Made by a program: the position numbers and the translations under genes. Under the pieces are notes generated by a model. It was not told the origin of the DNA and did not search any database. It saw only the letters and a program-made list of their open reading frames with translations. 64,000 bases of DNA from Dryomyza anilis (taxonomy: Eukaryota; Arthropoda; Insecta; Diptera; Dryomyzidae), in the NCBI GenBank assembly GCA_951804985.1, contig OX638135.1, positions 67,406,507-67,470,506 of the forward strand. Reading direction: 5' to 3'. The stretch's first letter is position 1. Each line of letters opens with the position of its first letter. Of this stretch, positions 45,425-54,377 are shown piece by piece.

Positions 45425-46240
45425 GTGCGTTATGGTGCAGGTCGACCCCGACTGATTCGCACTGGAAATCGTGGGGGTCCGCGGAGAGAACGTAATGTAC
45501 TTAATAGAATTGGTAAAGGCGATATTCACATCCCGCAGTGTGTCGACGAGGCTGTGAATGGTGAATATTCTGAGATGTGGAATGACTCAATTCAGGAGGA
45601 GTACAATGCGTTGGAGCAAAACCAAACATGGTCACTTGTTGAGTTAACTGCCGGCGAGAGACTCATCAGATGCAAGTGGGTGTTCAAGAGAAATGCAGAT
45701 GGCAGCGTCCAGCGCTTTAAGTCACGTCTTGTAGCGAAAGGGCGTAGCCAGCGTTTTGGTGTCAACTTCACTGAAACATTTTCACCAGTCGTTCGATACG
45801 CAACGATTCGTATGCTGCTTGCGTTGGCATGTGAGCACAACCTGCATTTACACCAAATGGACGTATCATCAGCGTATTTAAACAGCGATCTGCACGATGT
45901 CGTATTTATGAAGCAACCTGAAGGATTCATCAGCAGAACAAAGCACTCTACGGGCTGAAGCAAAGCGGACGCGAATGGAATGCAAAACTGGACGAAGTCT
46001 TAAGGTCTATGGGATTCTCTTCAAGCGTTAGTGAGCCCTGTGTCTTCACTAAAAACAAAAATGGTAACTATAATATAATCGCCGTGTATCTCATTATAGG
46101 TGACACCAACTTGGAAGACCTGTCTGCAATTAAGGCACAAATTGGTAACGAATTTGACGTAGTAGATGGGGGATGGAAATTGACCGCGAAGGTGGCACGA
46201 GTGCTATTATTGTTTGTCAGCGAAAATATATAATCGATCT
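45425..46240 (+). pseudogene. Copia reverse transcriptase, catalytic Y-x-D-D missing
   Basis: The N-terminal RT is clear (NGEYSEMWNDSIQEEYNALE, TWSLVEL, CKWVFKRNADGSVQRFKSRL, VAKGRSQRFGVNFTETFSPV), including the first catalytic Asp in LHQMDVSSAYLN. The frame breaks near 45,950 and resumes with WNAKLDEVLRSMGFSSS. At 46,081 to 46,104 the read-out is AVYLIIGDTN, where Copia RTs have A-V-Y-V-D-D-L and then I-I-G. A small in-frame deletion of about 9 bp has removed the catalytic Asp pair. The enzyme would be inactive even without the frameshifts. Confidence 0.88.
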
Positions 46241-46880
46241 GCTGAAACAGTATGGCATGGAAAACTGCAAGTCTGTGGGTACGCCGTTATTCGCAGGTTT
46301 TCAAGTCAGTTGCGCGGTAGAAGATTGCAAATCGGTGAATCAAAGTGAATATCAGAGTTTGATTGGTTCACTGATGTATCTAGCCATTTCTACGCGGCCT
46401 GATATATTGCATTCGGTCTGCAAGCTTTCACAATGGAACACCGATCCGCATTCCGAAAACATGGTGGCCGCAAAGCATATCCTAAGGTACCTGAAGGGAT
46501 CAGTCGATTTAAAGATGCATTACTTCAAGACCGGGAAGCCTATTGAGTGCTACGTCGATGCTGACTGGGGTGGTGACACAAGTGATAGGAAGTTATACAT
46601 AGGCTGCGCGTTCATTACAGAAGGTAGCGTATTTTCGTGGGAATCGAAAAACCCAAAGCATTATAGCTCTCAGCAGCACAGAAGCGGAGTATGTAGCGCT
46701 TTCATGTACAGAAAAGAAGCTGTGTGTATCAAGAAGCTGCAGTTTGAAATGGGATTTGATGAGACGACACCGATGGTCATTAACAGCGATAATCAAAGCG
46801 CACAGCATTTGGTAAAGAATCCGATTTACCATGCTAGGAGCAAACATATTGATATCAAATATCGTGTACACAAATAATGA
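46173..46880 (+). pseudogene. Copia RT C-terminus and RNase H
   Basis: A 234-residue frame. It covers the RT connection (YIIDLLKQYGMENCKSVGTP, SLMYLAISTRPDILHSVC) and RNase H (YVDADWGGDTSDRK, with the first catalytic Asp). After FSWESKNPK the frame is shifted for about 25 codons, so the expected S-S-T-E-A-E-Y box is readable only in another frame. It returns to KEAVCIKKLQFEMGF and ends DIKYRVHK. Two compensating frameshifts are therefore visible. Confidence 0.85.
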
Positions 46881-47017
46881 AATTTGTTTGAAATATATTT
46901 GTGCAGACGATTGTGTGTGATGTGATTGTGTGATGTGTTGTGTGATATTCTTACAAAAAATTTACATAAAATTAAACATTGTAAATTCACAAAAGAGATG
47001 GGCTTATATTAATATAT

Positions 47018-47561
47018 TGTTACGAAAAGAGGTAATTTTCTCCACTGTGCAAGCAATCAACAATTATAAATGAGATGCAAGACAATTCAGCGTACTAAGC
47101 AATGTGTTAGAAAGAGACGGAAGATCATTCAGCGCACTATGCAATGTGCGAGAAAGAGATGGAAGATCAGTACATTAAAACACATGAGTGCGAATGAGAT
47201 GCCAATAGCATGCGTCATTCACGAAACGAGGAGAAGGTTCTCGAAACAAGTCGAAGCTTGTCGAAACGTGTCGAACTGATGCCTGCTGTATATAAGTCCG
47301 CGCATCTGAGGCACTGTACTTCAGTGTGATTTAATAGTGAACTAGTGCGTCTCATGAGTGAACAATGTAAAGATAAATTGAAGTAATTCAGCAGTTGATA
47401 TAAGTGATTATTCTTTAAGTTGTTATTTAAATTAATAAAGTTAATTAATACTAGTTGAAATAATACTAGTTAAAACCAAATATAATTGCGTTTTCATTTA
47501 GTACACAATCCAGCGATACGAAGTCGTAGAACATTTTTCTGTAGACTGAATTTTCGTAACA
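47018..47561 (+). repeat. Solo Gypsy LTR (LTR-A) inside the Copia 3' UTR
   Basis: This 544-bp LTR starts TGTTACGAAAAG and ends TTTTCGTAACA, with ATAT on both sides (47,014 to 47,017 and 47,562 to 47,565). That matches the alternating AT target preference and 4-bp duplications of 17.6/297-type Gypsy elements. A promoter is visible (TATATAA at 47,289, initiator TCAGTG at 47,321) and AATAAA at 47,434. No interior is attached, so it arose by LTR-LTR recombination. Short ORFs in it are not genes. Confidence 0.92.
47289..47326 (+). promoter_or_regulatory. Gypsy LTR core promoter (TATA plus arthropod initiator)
   Basis: TATATAA at 47,289 to 47,295 lies 32 bp from TCAGTG at 47,321 to 47,326, the arthropod initiator consensus at the expected distance. 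The same pair is present in the other three Gypsy LTRs (TATA at 48,390, 57,943 and 59,047). Confidence 0.8.
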
Positions 47562-47590
47562 ATATATTGCAGTATTGTCGAATATATGTA

Positions 47591-47601
47591 TTGAGGAGGA
47601 G
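47591..47601 (+). other. Copia polypurine tract
   Basis: TTGAGGAGGAG directly precedes the Copia 3' LTR. It was separated from the coding region by the solo LTR insertion. Confidence 0.8.
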
Positions 47602-47814
47602 TGTTAAAACTCGTTAATATATTGCAACACATAATATTCGATGCTACTGTGGTCACATTAGTATTGCCATCACTGTTTTATATTCTTCTGTCAAACTATT
47701 GTTCATTTTCTTTTGCATTGTATTCATTATCCTTACTCTTGAAATAAACGTTGAGAAGTCAAGACGTGTGTCGCGCTTATTTATTTTCTTGCTGGAACAG
47801 TTATCATACAAACA
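47602..47814 (+). repeat. 3' LTR of the Copia element
   Basis: This 213-bp LTR is followed by the ATAGT target duplication. It includes AATAAA at 47,743 to 47,748. A second copy at 58,256 to 58,468 is part of the duplicated spacer X'. Confidence 0.93.
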
Positions 47815-49671
47815 ATAGTGGCAACTTATGAACATTTTCAATTTTTGGGCGATTTGACTTTTTGTTGTTTTCTTGATTTTTCATTTTGTCATTAATATAT
47901 TTTGACACATTTTTGGGTTTTCAATATTTATCATTAATTTCATTATGTTGAGTTTTCTCTGTGTACCTATTTTATCGTGGATCACTTTTTGTTAGTTTAA
48001 ATAACATTTCTATGGTTACAATTACACTACCTATGAAAATAGGTTAGAGTTACATAAAAATCTTGTAAGCTGAATTTGTTTGCTATATTATGGTTCATTC
48101 AAATAATGAAAAATAAAAAAATATTGTTACGAAAAGATGTAATTTGCCCATAGTGCAAGCAATCAACAATAATAAATGAGACGCAAGACAATTCAGCGCA
48201 CTCAATGTGTTAGAAAGAGACGGAAGATCATTCAGATCACTGAGGCAGTGTGTGAGAATGAGATGGAAGATCAGCACATTAAAACACATGAGTGCGAATG
48301 AGATGCCAATAGCATGCGTCATTCACGAAACGAGTAGAAGTTTCTCGAAACAAGAAGCTTGTCGAAACGTGTCGAACTGATGCCTGCAGTATATAAGGCC
48401 GCGCATCTGAGGCACTGTACTTCAGTGTGATTTAATAGTGAACTAGTGCGTGTCGTGAGTGAACATTGTAAAGATAAATTGTAGTAATTCAGCAGTTGAT
48501 ATCAAGGATTGAAACCGTAACCGAAACCGATATCCGTTTAAAACCGTTTCATTTTTTAAACCGAAACCGTAACCGAAACCGTTATACGAAAATCAGAAAT
48601 AAACCGATATCCAAAACCGATATAAACGGTTTCGGTTTTATACCGGTTTAAAACGGTTTTTAAAAAAGTATAAAAAGAAAAAGAAAAACATATTTTATTT
48701 TATATAGAAGATCTTAAGTAAAATATCATTAATTAAATTTGGAGTTCCCAAAATAAACATTTTGGTTGTACAAAAATTCACATGTTTTTTTTGAGAAACG
48801 ATATTTCCAAAACAACGGTATTTGGTCTAAAATTTGTTTTTTGTTTCATTAATCGAATTTAAACATTTCAAGTATAAGGCAGATATTTGTTTACATTAGT
48901 GATGATTAAAAATTTCTTGTTCTTGCATTTTTTGCTAGAACAGAAGCGAGAACAAGATCGAGATTTTGCAAGAAAAAGAACAAGAGCAAGTGCAAGACTA
49001 AGACTGCAAGAAAAGGAAGATTTGCGTTTTTTTATGATTTTAATGTATTTATTATGTTTTTAAGGTAATAATAAGATACAAAAGAATTGATGATATTACT
49101 AAATATTGAACAACAAGTAACAATGGAAAGCGTGCAAAATATTTATGAACGTGAACAGTAATGAAGATGTGGGTTTTTTTTTGTTTTTGTCAATTCTAAA
49201 GAATATAAGCATCTTAAAAATAAGGCCTGTGAAGCACTTTTGAAGCGGTTAATAGCTATAAAAGTGCTTCAAAAGTAGCTTCAATAAGATAAAATAGACA
49301 AAACAATGTTTTTTTCGCTTTTCTTCGCTACGCAAGTTCATACATCGATTGTGCATATGCACTGTGCTATGCACATTATTATTTTTTTTAATTGTAAAAT
49401 CATGAAGTAATAAAAAATTATATATGAACATTTTCACAGTGCTGATATATTGATATTGATACTGATAGCTGATATATTGTTTTTTATTTTTTTCTTCTTT
49501 CACAAATCCGCTGATTCGTTTGAAAGTGCAACAACAACAAAAATGCGAATAAAACAGCATCCATCCTTTTTTTGATAGAATTTTTGGCGGGAAATTTTGT
49601 GTACCACAAAGACAACTCGTTGGTGTTGCCAACTAGAGAGCTGTACTAGATACATACATGTAGTGTGGTGC

Positions 49672-49735
49672 CATGCGTCTGTCCGTTGTCATGCGTCTGT
49701 CTGTTGTCATGCGTCTGTTTGTTGCCATGCGATGA
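49672..49735 (+). repeat. 18-bp tandem repeat, about 3.5 copies
   Basis: CATGCGTCTGTCCGTTGT repeats three times with one or two changes and ends in a partial CATGCGATG. It lies inside the second hAT-like element. Confidence 0.85.
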
Positions 49736-49964
49736 TACAGGATAGCAACGAAGAGTTGTCGTTGTGAAAATGTGTGTATATGAATCGGTATTGTTATATT
49801 CTCTTATTTCTGTTAGTATTCGCTTTGTAGCGTTTGAGTTTGTGCCCGCATGGTGTTCGCAAAGAAAAATGTTACTCTGTAAGATATTATTTGAGTTCTC
49901 TTGACATACGGTACGTGTAGCATACGGATTTTTTAATCTGTGACGAAAACAGAAATATGCCTAT

Positions 49965-51640
49965 ACGAAATATTCCTCATATTTATTGTAAGTATATGTC
50001 AGAGATCGGAAATGCCCGTGTGCGTGCGCCCCTTTCTTCATACACTGACGAGCAAATTTGTTTTACGCAGACACTGCACTCAGGCATCACATTTTTTTTA
50101 CAACATATCCCGTCGCAACGAGTGATGCTTTGCATTATTCTCGGTACCTGCCCTCGTGCGGGCTACGAAACTAAAAACTGCAGCCCGCGCAGACGTGGAA
50201 TGAGAAAATAGAGAAGCATATCGAGCAAGTGCTATGGTATTTATTTCGCGGGGCAACTCCGTGCAACAGCGAAAACCGACTGCCCGAGGCAGCACGCGCA
50301 TTTTTCACAGCCAGTAAATTTGGCACTGTTTTACTACACTTCGCAATGTTTTAATAATTTTTATATAAAACTATTGATAATACAGACAAGTTTGGCAATA
50401 CTCAAATACACTTTTAATCGTAGTTTTATTTTGGTTTATAAAAATTGTATCTTTTAATTGTTCGTTGAACAGAAAAATAAATTTAACATGAAATCTTAAT
50501 CAACATTTTTATTCAAATACAAAAATTATTATGTGTAAAAATCTATTTTAAATAAAAAAAGCTACATTATAGGCTTCGAAAAATAATGTATATCCTCATT
50601 TACAGAATTTTTTTTTTATCACTTCTTTTTGCAAATTCTCTTTATCATCTCTTCTCTTTATCCTATCATGTATATTAATGGTGTCGCAATGAGGAATTAA
50701 TATATTTTTCTGCAGAATAAAAATAAATTTGATATTTATTTTGTTTCTCATTCAAAAATTTTGAACAACAAATAAATTTGATTTATATGGAAAGTATGCT
50801 GCATTTTAAACACATTTTTTTTATTTAAAATATATTTTTACCCATAATAATTTTTGTATTTGAATAAAAAGATTGATTAAGATTTCATGTTAATATTATT
50901 TTTCTGTTCAACGGACAATTAAGGCTTAGTTTTTCAGTTACATTTTCAAATAAAACGTAATTTAAACTATGTAATTTCGTGTTTAGTCAATATATCATAA
51001 TTTTATTGGAATGCCATATTAATTGATTACTATTTGACTTTCTCTCTGCAACATTTTAAGGCATTCGGCCGTTTTATAAAGGAATTATAGACGTTTTAAA
51101 AATTTTGAAAAATTTAAACTAAGTTTAAACTTGCACTGAAAAACTAGTACTAAATTATACAATTTTTATAAACCAAATTAAAACTTCGATTAAAAGTGTA
51201 TTTGAGTATTGCCAAACTTGTCTGTATTAACGATAGTTATATTTAAAAATTATTAAAACATTGCGCAGTCTATTATAACAATGCCGTACTCTTGCGCCAC
51301 ATAAGAATGACATACAAGAAAAAAAAATTAACTGGCTGTGAAAAATGCGCGTGCTGCCCCGGGCAGTCGGTTTTCGCTGTTGCACGGAGTTGCCCCGCGA
51401 AATAAATACCATAGCACTTGCGTGATATGTTTCTCTATTTTCTCATTCCACGTCTGCGCGGGCTGCAGTTTTTAGTTTCGAGAATAGTGCAAAGCATCAC
51501 TCGTTGCGACGGGATGTTGTAAAAAAAATGTGGTGCCCGAGTGCAGAGTATGCGTAAACAAATTTGCTTCTCATTTACTTAAGGGCGCGGGCGTACGTGC
51601 AAATCCGAACTCTGGTATATGTATATCGTATAATGTATAT
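49965..51640. repeat. Large imperfect inverted repeat (foldback)
   Basis: The left arm (about 49,965 to 50,560) pairs with a right arm (about 50,812 to 51,640). Matched landmarks include CCCGTCGCAACGAGTGATG with CATCACTCGTTGCGACGGG, and TTCGCGGGGCAACTCCGTGC with GCACGGAGTTGCCCCGCGAA. CAATACTCAAATACACTTTT pairs with AAAAGTGTATTTGAGTATTG. The arms are GC-richer than the surroundings over about 300 bp. The right arm has an extra stretch near 50,930 to 51,150. The loop is about 250 bp. No coding frame is shared by both arms. Confidence 0.85.
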
Positions 51641-51650
51641 CGTCGTTGTA

Positions 51651-51884
51651 GAACGAAAAGTCACCAAATACATTTTTTATGAAAAACTTAATTTTCGAGT
51701 TTGTTGATTAATATTATAAAAAGTAATTGATGCATTTTTAAAGTTGAAATATCAATTGATAGATTTACATTTTCTTATCATGTGGTAAAAAAATGGAGAT
51801 AATCGATTAAAAATTGACAGATACATGAAGATGTTTGTAAAAAATATTTAGCATTTTGAAAATGTATTTGGTGATTTTTCGTTC
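51651..51884. mobile_element. MITE-like unit with 26-bp terminal inverted repeats
   Basis: GAACGAAAAGTCACCAAATA at the left end is matched by the inverse of TATTTGGTGATTTTTCGTTC at the right end, with one mismatch in this part and further matches to about 26 bp. The unit is about 234 bp, AT-rich and non-coding. I see no clear target duplication. It abuts the right arm of the foldback. Confidence 0.65.
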
Positions 51885-52854
51885 ATTTTATTATGGCCTT
51901 GAGATTTTGAATTGTTTCGTCAACATCACTTGATTTAAACAATTACTTTTTGTTAGTTAATTCTTGTTAAAATATAATTAAAATTTTCATGTTATTGGAT
52001 TTTTTTTTTTTAGTAAAATGTTGATGAAATTGAAAATATGAAAAATAAGTAACTTAAATACAATTAGTGTTCAAATTCTATTCGTTTTTATAATTAATAT
52101 GCAATTTAAGATATTTGTCTTCGATCTTTTATTTAAAATTTAAAAGATTAAGATTACCATTTCTTGCCTTGCTCTTGCAAATGATCATCACTAGTTTACA
52201 TATATTGCAGTTCACAGAATTGTTGAAATTTAATTTCTTTGGCTTTTATGGATGAAATGTGTACAAAATTCTTCTTCTTTGCAATTCAGATCATATCTCA
52301 GGTGAAGTCAAAATTCGTTGGTTTGTGGTCACGAAATTTTAAATTAAATTTTTTTCTTGGCGTAATCAATTAAATAATTCATATAACACAATATTTTTAC
52401 TAAAATAACAACAAACATTGTTTAAATTACGTTTCCCACTTTACCCCAGTATAATAATTTGATCATAATTTAGCACCATATAAAAAATGTTAAATTATTT
52501 GAAAAATATGGAAATAAAGAAAATTTATACAAAAACCGAAATCAAAACCGAAACCGTAACATGGAACCGGTATACCGAAACCGTTTCGTTATAAAAACTT
52601 AAAACCGAAACCGTAACCGAAACCGAAACGCGGAAAAAACCGAAACCGAAATCGAAACCGTTATTCGTTTAGGTTTCAATCCTTTGTTGATATAAGTGAT
52701 TATTCTTTAAGTTGTTATTTAAATTAATAAAGTTAATTAATACTAGTTGAAATAATACTAGTTAAAACCAAACATAAGTGCGTTTTTATTTTGTACACAA
52801 TCCAGCGATACTAACTCGTAGAACAGTTTTCCGTAGACTGAATTTTCGTAACAT

Positions 52855-52873
52855 TGGTGTCAGAAGTGGGATT
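52855..52873 (+). other. Gypsy primer binding site, tRNA-Leu type
   Basis: TGGTGTCAGAAGTGGGATT starts 1 nt after LTR-B. It complements the 3' end of insect tRNA-Leu (ending in ATCCCACTTCTGACA plus CCA) over 19 nt. The equivalent site in copy 2 (59,317) has two changes. Confidence 0.82.
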
Positions 52874-52883
52874 GTAATACAAA

Positions 52884-54365
52884 ATGGTTATATTCGAACC
52901 ACTTAAAGTCGACCAGCTAAATAAGGAGCTGGCGATTCATAATCTTACAACTGTAGGTACGAAAGTAGAGCTACAAAAGCGCCTAATGGAAGAATTAGAG
53001 AACCAAGGCATTGACCTCGCAGAGCACGAATTTGAAGTGGAAGCTGCAATAGCGTCATTGAAAAGTGTGGACACGGAGCAAAAAGTACAGTCCCAAAGTT
53101 TTGATATGAGCCAGTTGCTCGGAGCAATACAACAACAGCTTCAAGATAATTCCAATCAACTTAAAACAGAACTAGATCAAAAATTTCTAGAAAATTCAAA
53201 ACAGCTTCAAGAAAATTCCAACAAATTAGATCAAAAATTTCAAGAAAATGCCAACAAAATGGAACAGAAGCTTCAAGAAAATTCCAACCAAATTGAACAG
53301 AAACTTTTAGAAAATTCAAAACAGCTCCAAGAAAATTCGACAAGAATGGAACAGAAACTTCTAGAGAATTCAAACCAACATCAAGCAAAAATTGAGCAAC
53401 AGATGCAGGAACATTCTAAGCAGCTTCTGGAAGTTTCTAATACACTCCATGGCAAAGTAAACGAACTTGAGGCACATGTAAATGACATTGTAGTGGACAT
53501 TGATGACAAATTTGAAAAGTTGGAAAATGGTTTCGACAAAAAGCTACAGAAAATACAAGAAGATGTCAGTTTACTACAGATAAGTGGACCTACACAGCAT
53601 GTTGTTACTGTTACGAGGCTAAAATCACCGATTTACGATAGACCCACAGCGTTCAACATTTTCAAGCTGCAATTTGAGACCACGGCTGTAAGTAATCGAT
53701 GGAATAATGAGGACAGCGTACCCGCACTTATTGTGGCGCTTAAAGGAGGCGCAGCCGAAGTATTGCAGACTCATCGAAAGTGATCGAAACAGTTATTTAG
53801 CGGTTATGTCTGCACTGCAACGAAAATACGGCAGTGATCACATGAAGCAAATCTACAGAATGGAACTTAAGTGCCGAATGCAAAGAAATGGTGAAACATT
53901 GCAGGCGTATGCAGCGGACGTCGAGAGGCTTGCGCATTTGTCGTATGCAGATTCAAAGAGTGATTTCATAGAAAAGTGCAAGATCGAAGCCTTCGTTGAC
54001 GGCATACGTGATCCGGAAACAAGACGTGCCATAGTGACAATGCCGAAAGTGACATTTACGGAAACTGTAACCACAGCGCTAACACAGGAGACAGCAAGTA
54101 CGTTGTGCCGCCCAGCGCCAAAGGTCAGTAAACTAGATGTGGAGAATGAAGACCTACTTCAGGTAATTTGCTAAGCGTTAAAAAGTGGAGCTAAACCAGA
54201 TCACACTGCTGCCAACCGAGACACCCAGTTTAAAGGTAAATGCTACAACTGTGATACATATGGGCATGTGGCACGTGATTGTCGTAAAAAACGCAAGCGC
54301 TCAATAAATCCATTTGCAAATGAACCCCGACATGAAGAAACCCAGGATCATGTCCAAAATAACGT
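52884..54365 (+). pseudogene. Gypsy Gag, copy 1, with SAP-like N-terminus and long coiled coil
   Basis: It starts MVIFEPLKVDQLNKELAIHN; residues 5 to 40 look like a SAP-type helix-extended-helix motif (K-V-E-L-Q-K-R-L). Residues 70 to 190 are a Gln/Asn/Glu-rich coiled coil built from repeated E-N-S-x-Q units (for example ENSNQIEQKLLENSKQLQ). The capsid-like part begins near SPIYDRPTAFNIFKLQFET. The frame ends at 53,783 through a small deletion near 53,768 and continues in the next frame (MQRNGETLQAYAADVERLAH) to a stop at 54,172. A zinc knuckle (CYNCDTYGHVARDC) follows at 54,241 to 54,282. Gag normally forms the particle and binds RNA. Confidence 0.85.
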
Positions 54366-54377
54366 AAATTTTAATCA

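Larger units (their letters stand above)
43160..47814 (+). mobile_element. Ty1/Copia LTR retrotransposon, decayed
   Basis: LTRs at 43,160 to 43,371 and 47,602 to 47,814 start TGTTAAAACTC and end CATACAAACA. ATAGT flanks both ends (43,155 to 43,159 and 47,815 to 47,819). The LTRs differ at about nine of 212 positions. The order gag, integrase, RT, RNase H is that of Copia. The protease core is missing, RT has lost Y-x-D-D residues, and there are many stops and frameshifts. A solo Gypsy LTR (47,018 to 47,561) sits in its 3' untranslated region. Confidence 0.95.
42529..47963. mobile_element. Small DNA transposon with CACAGAGAAAA ends, split by Copia
   Basis: CACAGAGAAAA at 42,529 to 42,539 is matched in inverted orientation by TTTTCTCTGTG at 47,953 to 47,963. 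TA flanks both ends, which would suit a TA duplication. Taking out the Copia insertion and one ATAGT leaves about 770 bp with no transposase. The left part holds internal repeats (ATTACGTACATAATTAAAAT and ATTACGTACGTTATTAAAAT, near 42,603 and 42,687) and many ATGTACAT-like words. I cannot assign a superfamily. The alternative is chance similarity of short A-rich ends. Confidence 0.5.
47562..48124. repeat. Spacer X, duplicated at 58,216 to 58,778
   Basis: It contains the end of Copia (untranslated tail and 3' LTR), the ATAGT duplication, the right end of the CACAGAGAAAA element and about 160 bp of AT-rich DNA up to LTR-B. By eye only three substitutions separate it from X', about 99.5 percent identity. 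Confidence 0.92.
48897..52193. mobile_element. Second hAT-like element with foldback interior
   Basis: GTTTACAT occurs at 48,889 to 48,896 and 52,194 to 52,201, an 8-bp target duplication. The terminal inverted repeat is TAGTGATGAT, followed at both ends by CAAGA/TCTTG-rich subterminal DNA. It is 3,297 bp long. No transposase is recognisable and the longest ORFs are under 130 codons. The interior includes an 11-bp hairpin (GAAGCACTTTT and AAAAGTGCTTC, about 49,231 to 49,271), an 18-bp tandem repeat, a large inverted repeat and a MITE-like unit. Confidence 0.85.
48503..52685. mobile_element. hAT-like non-autonomous element, interrupted by a second one
   Basis: GTTGATAT flanks it on both sides (48,495 to 48,502 and 52,686 to 52,693), the 8-bp duplication of hAT elements. 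Ends are CAAGGATTGAAACC and, inverted, AAAGGATTGAAACC. About 150 bp at each end are packed with ACCG motifs (AAACCGTAACCGAAACCG type), on the + strand at the left end and mostly + at the right. Such subterminal repeats usually bind transposase. Without the inner insertion it is about 880 bp with no ORF. Confidence 0.88.
48125..52853 (+). repeat. Gypsy 5' LTR (LTR-B), split by nested hAT-like elements
   Basis: The LTR halves are 48,125 to 48,502 and 52,694 to 52,853, about 538 bp without the insertion. The first 200 bp or so are nearly identical to LTR-D (58,779), including GATGTAATTTGCCCATAGTG. From about 48,320 it departs from LTR-D and is closer to LTR-A/LTR-C (GGCCGCGCATCTGAGG, GTAAAGATAAATTG). 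The last 60 bp again match LTR-D-type bases (TTTTGTACAC, ACTCGTAGAACAG). It is therefore a mosaic. Confidence 0.82.

Noticed and set aside
47070..47279. 69-codon Arg/Lys-rich ORF, with a near copy at 57,717 to 57,926
   Set aside because: Part of the Gypsy LTR upstream of the TATA box; LTR-B and LTR-D do not keep it open.
47653..47841. 62-codon minus-strand ORF, repeated at 58,307 to 58,495
   Set aside because: Antisense to the Copia LTR and duplicated with spacer X; no protein features.
49249..49632. 127-codon minus-strand ORF inside the second hAT-like element
   Set aside because: Low-complexity (Tyr/Gln and Cys runs), AT-rich, and no similarity I recognise to a transposase.
49940..51412. 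Short ORFs in the foldback arms
   Set aside because: They sit on inverted-repeat DNA in incompatible frames and are not conserved between arms.
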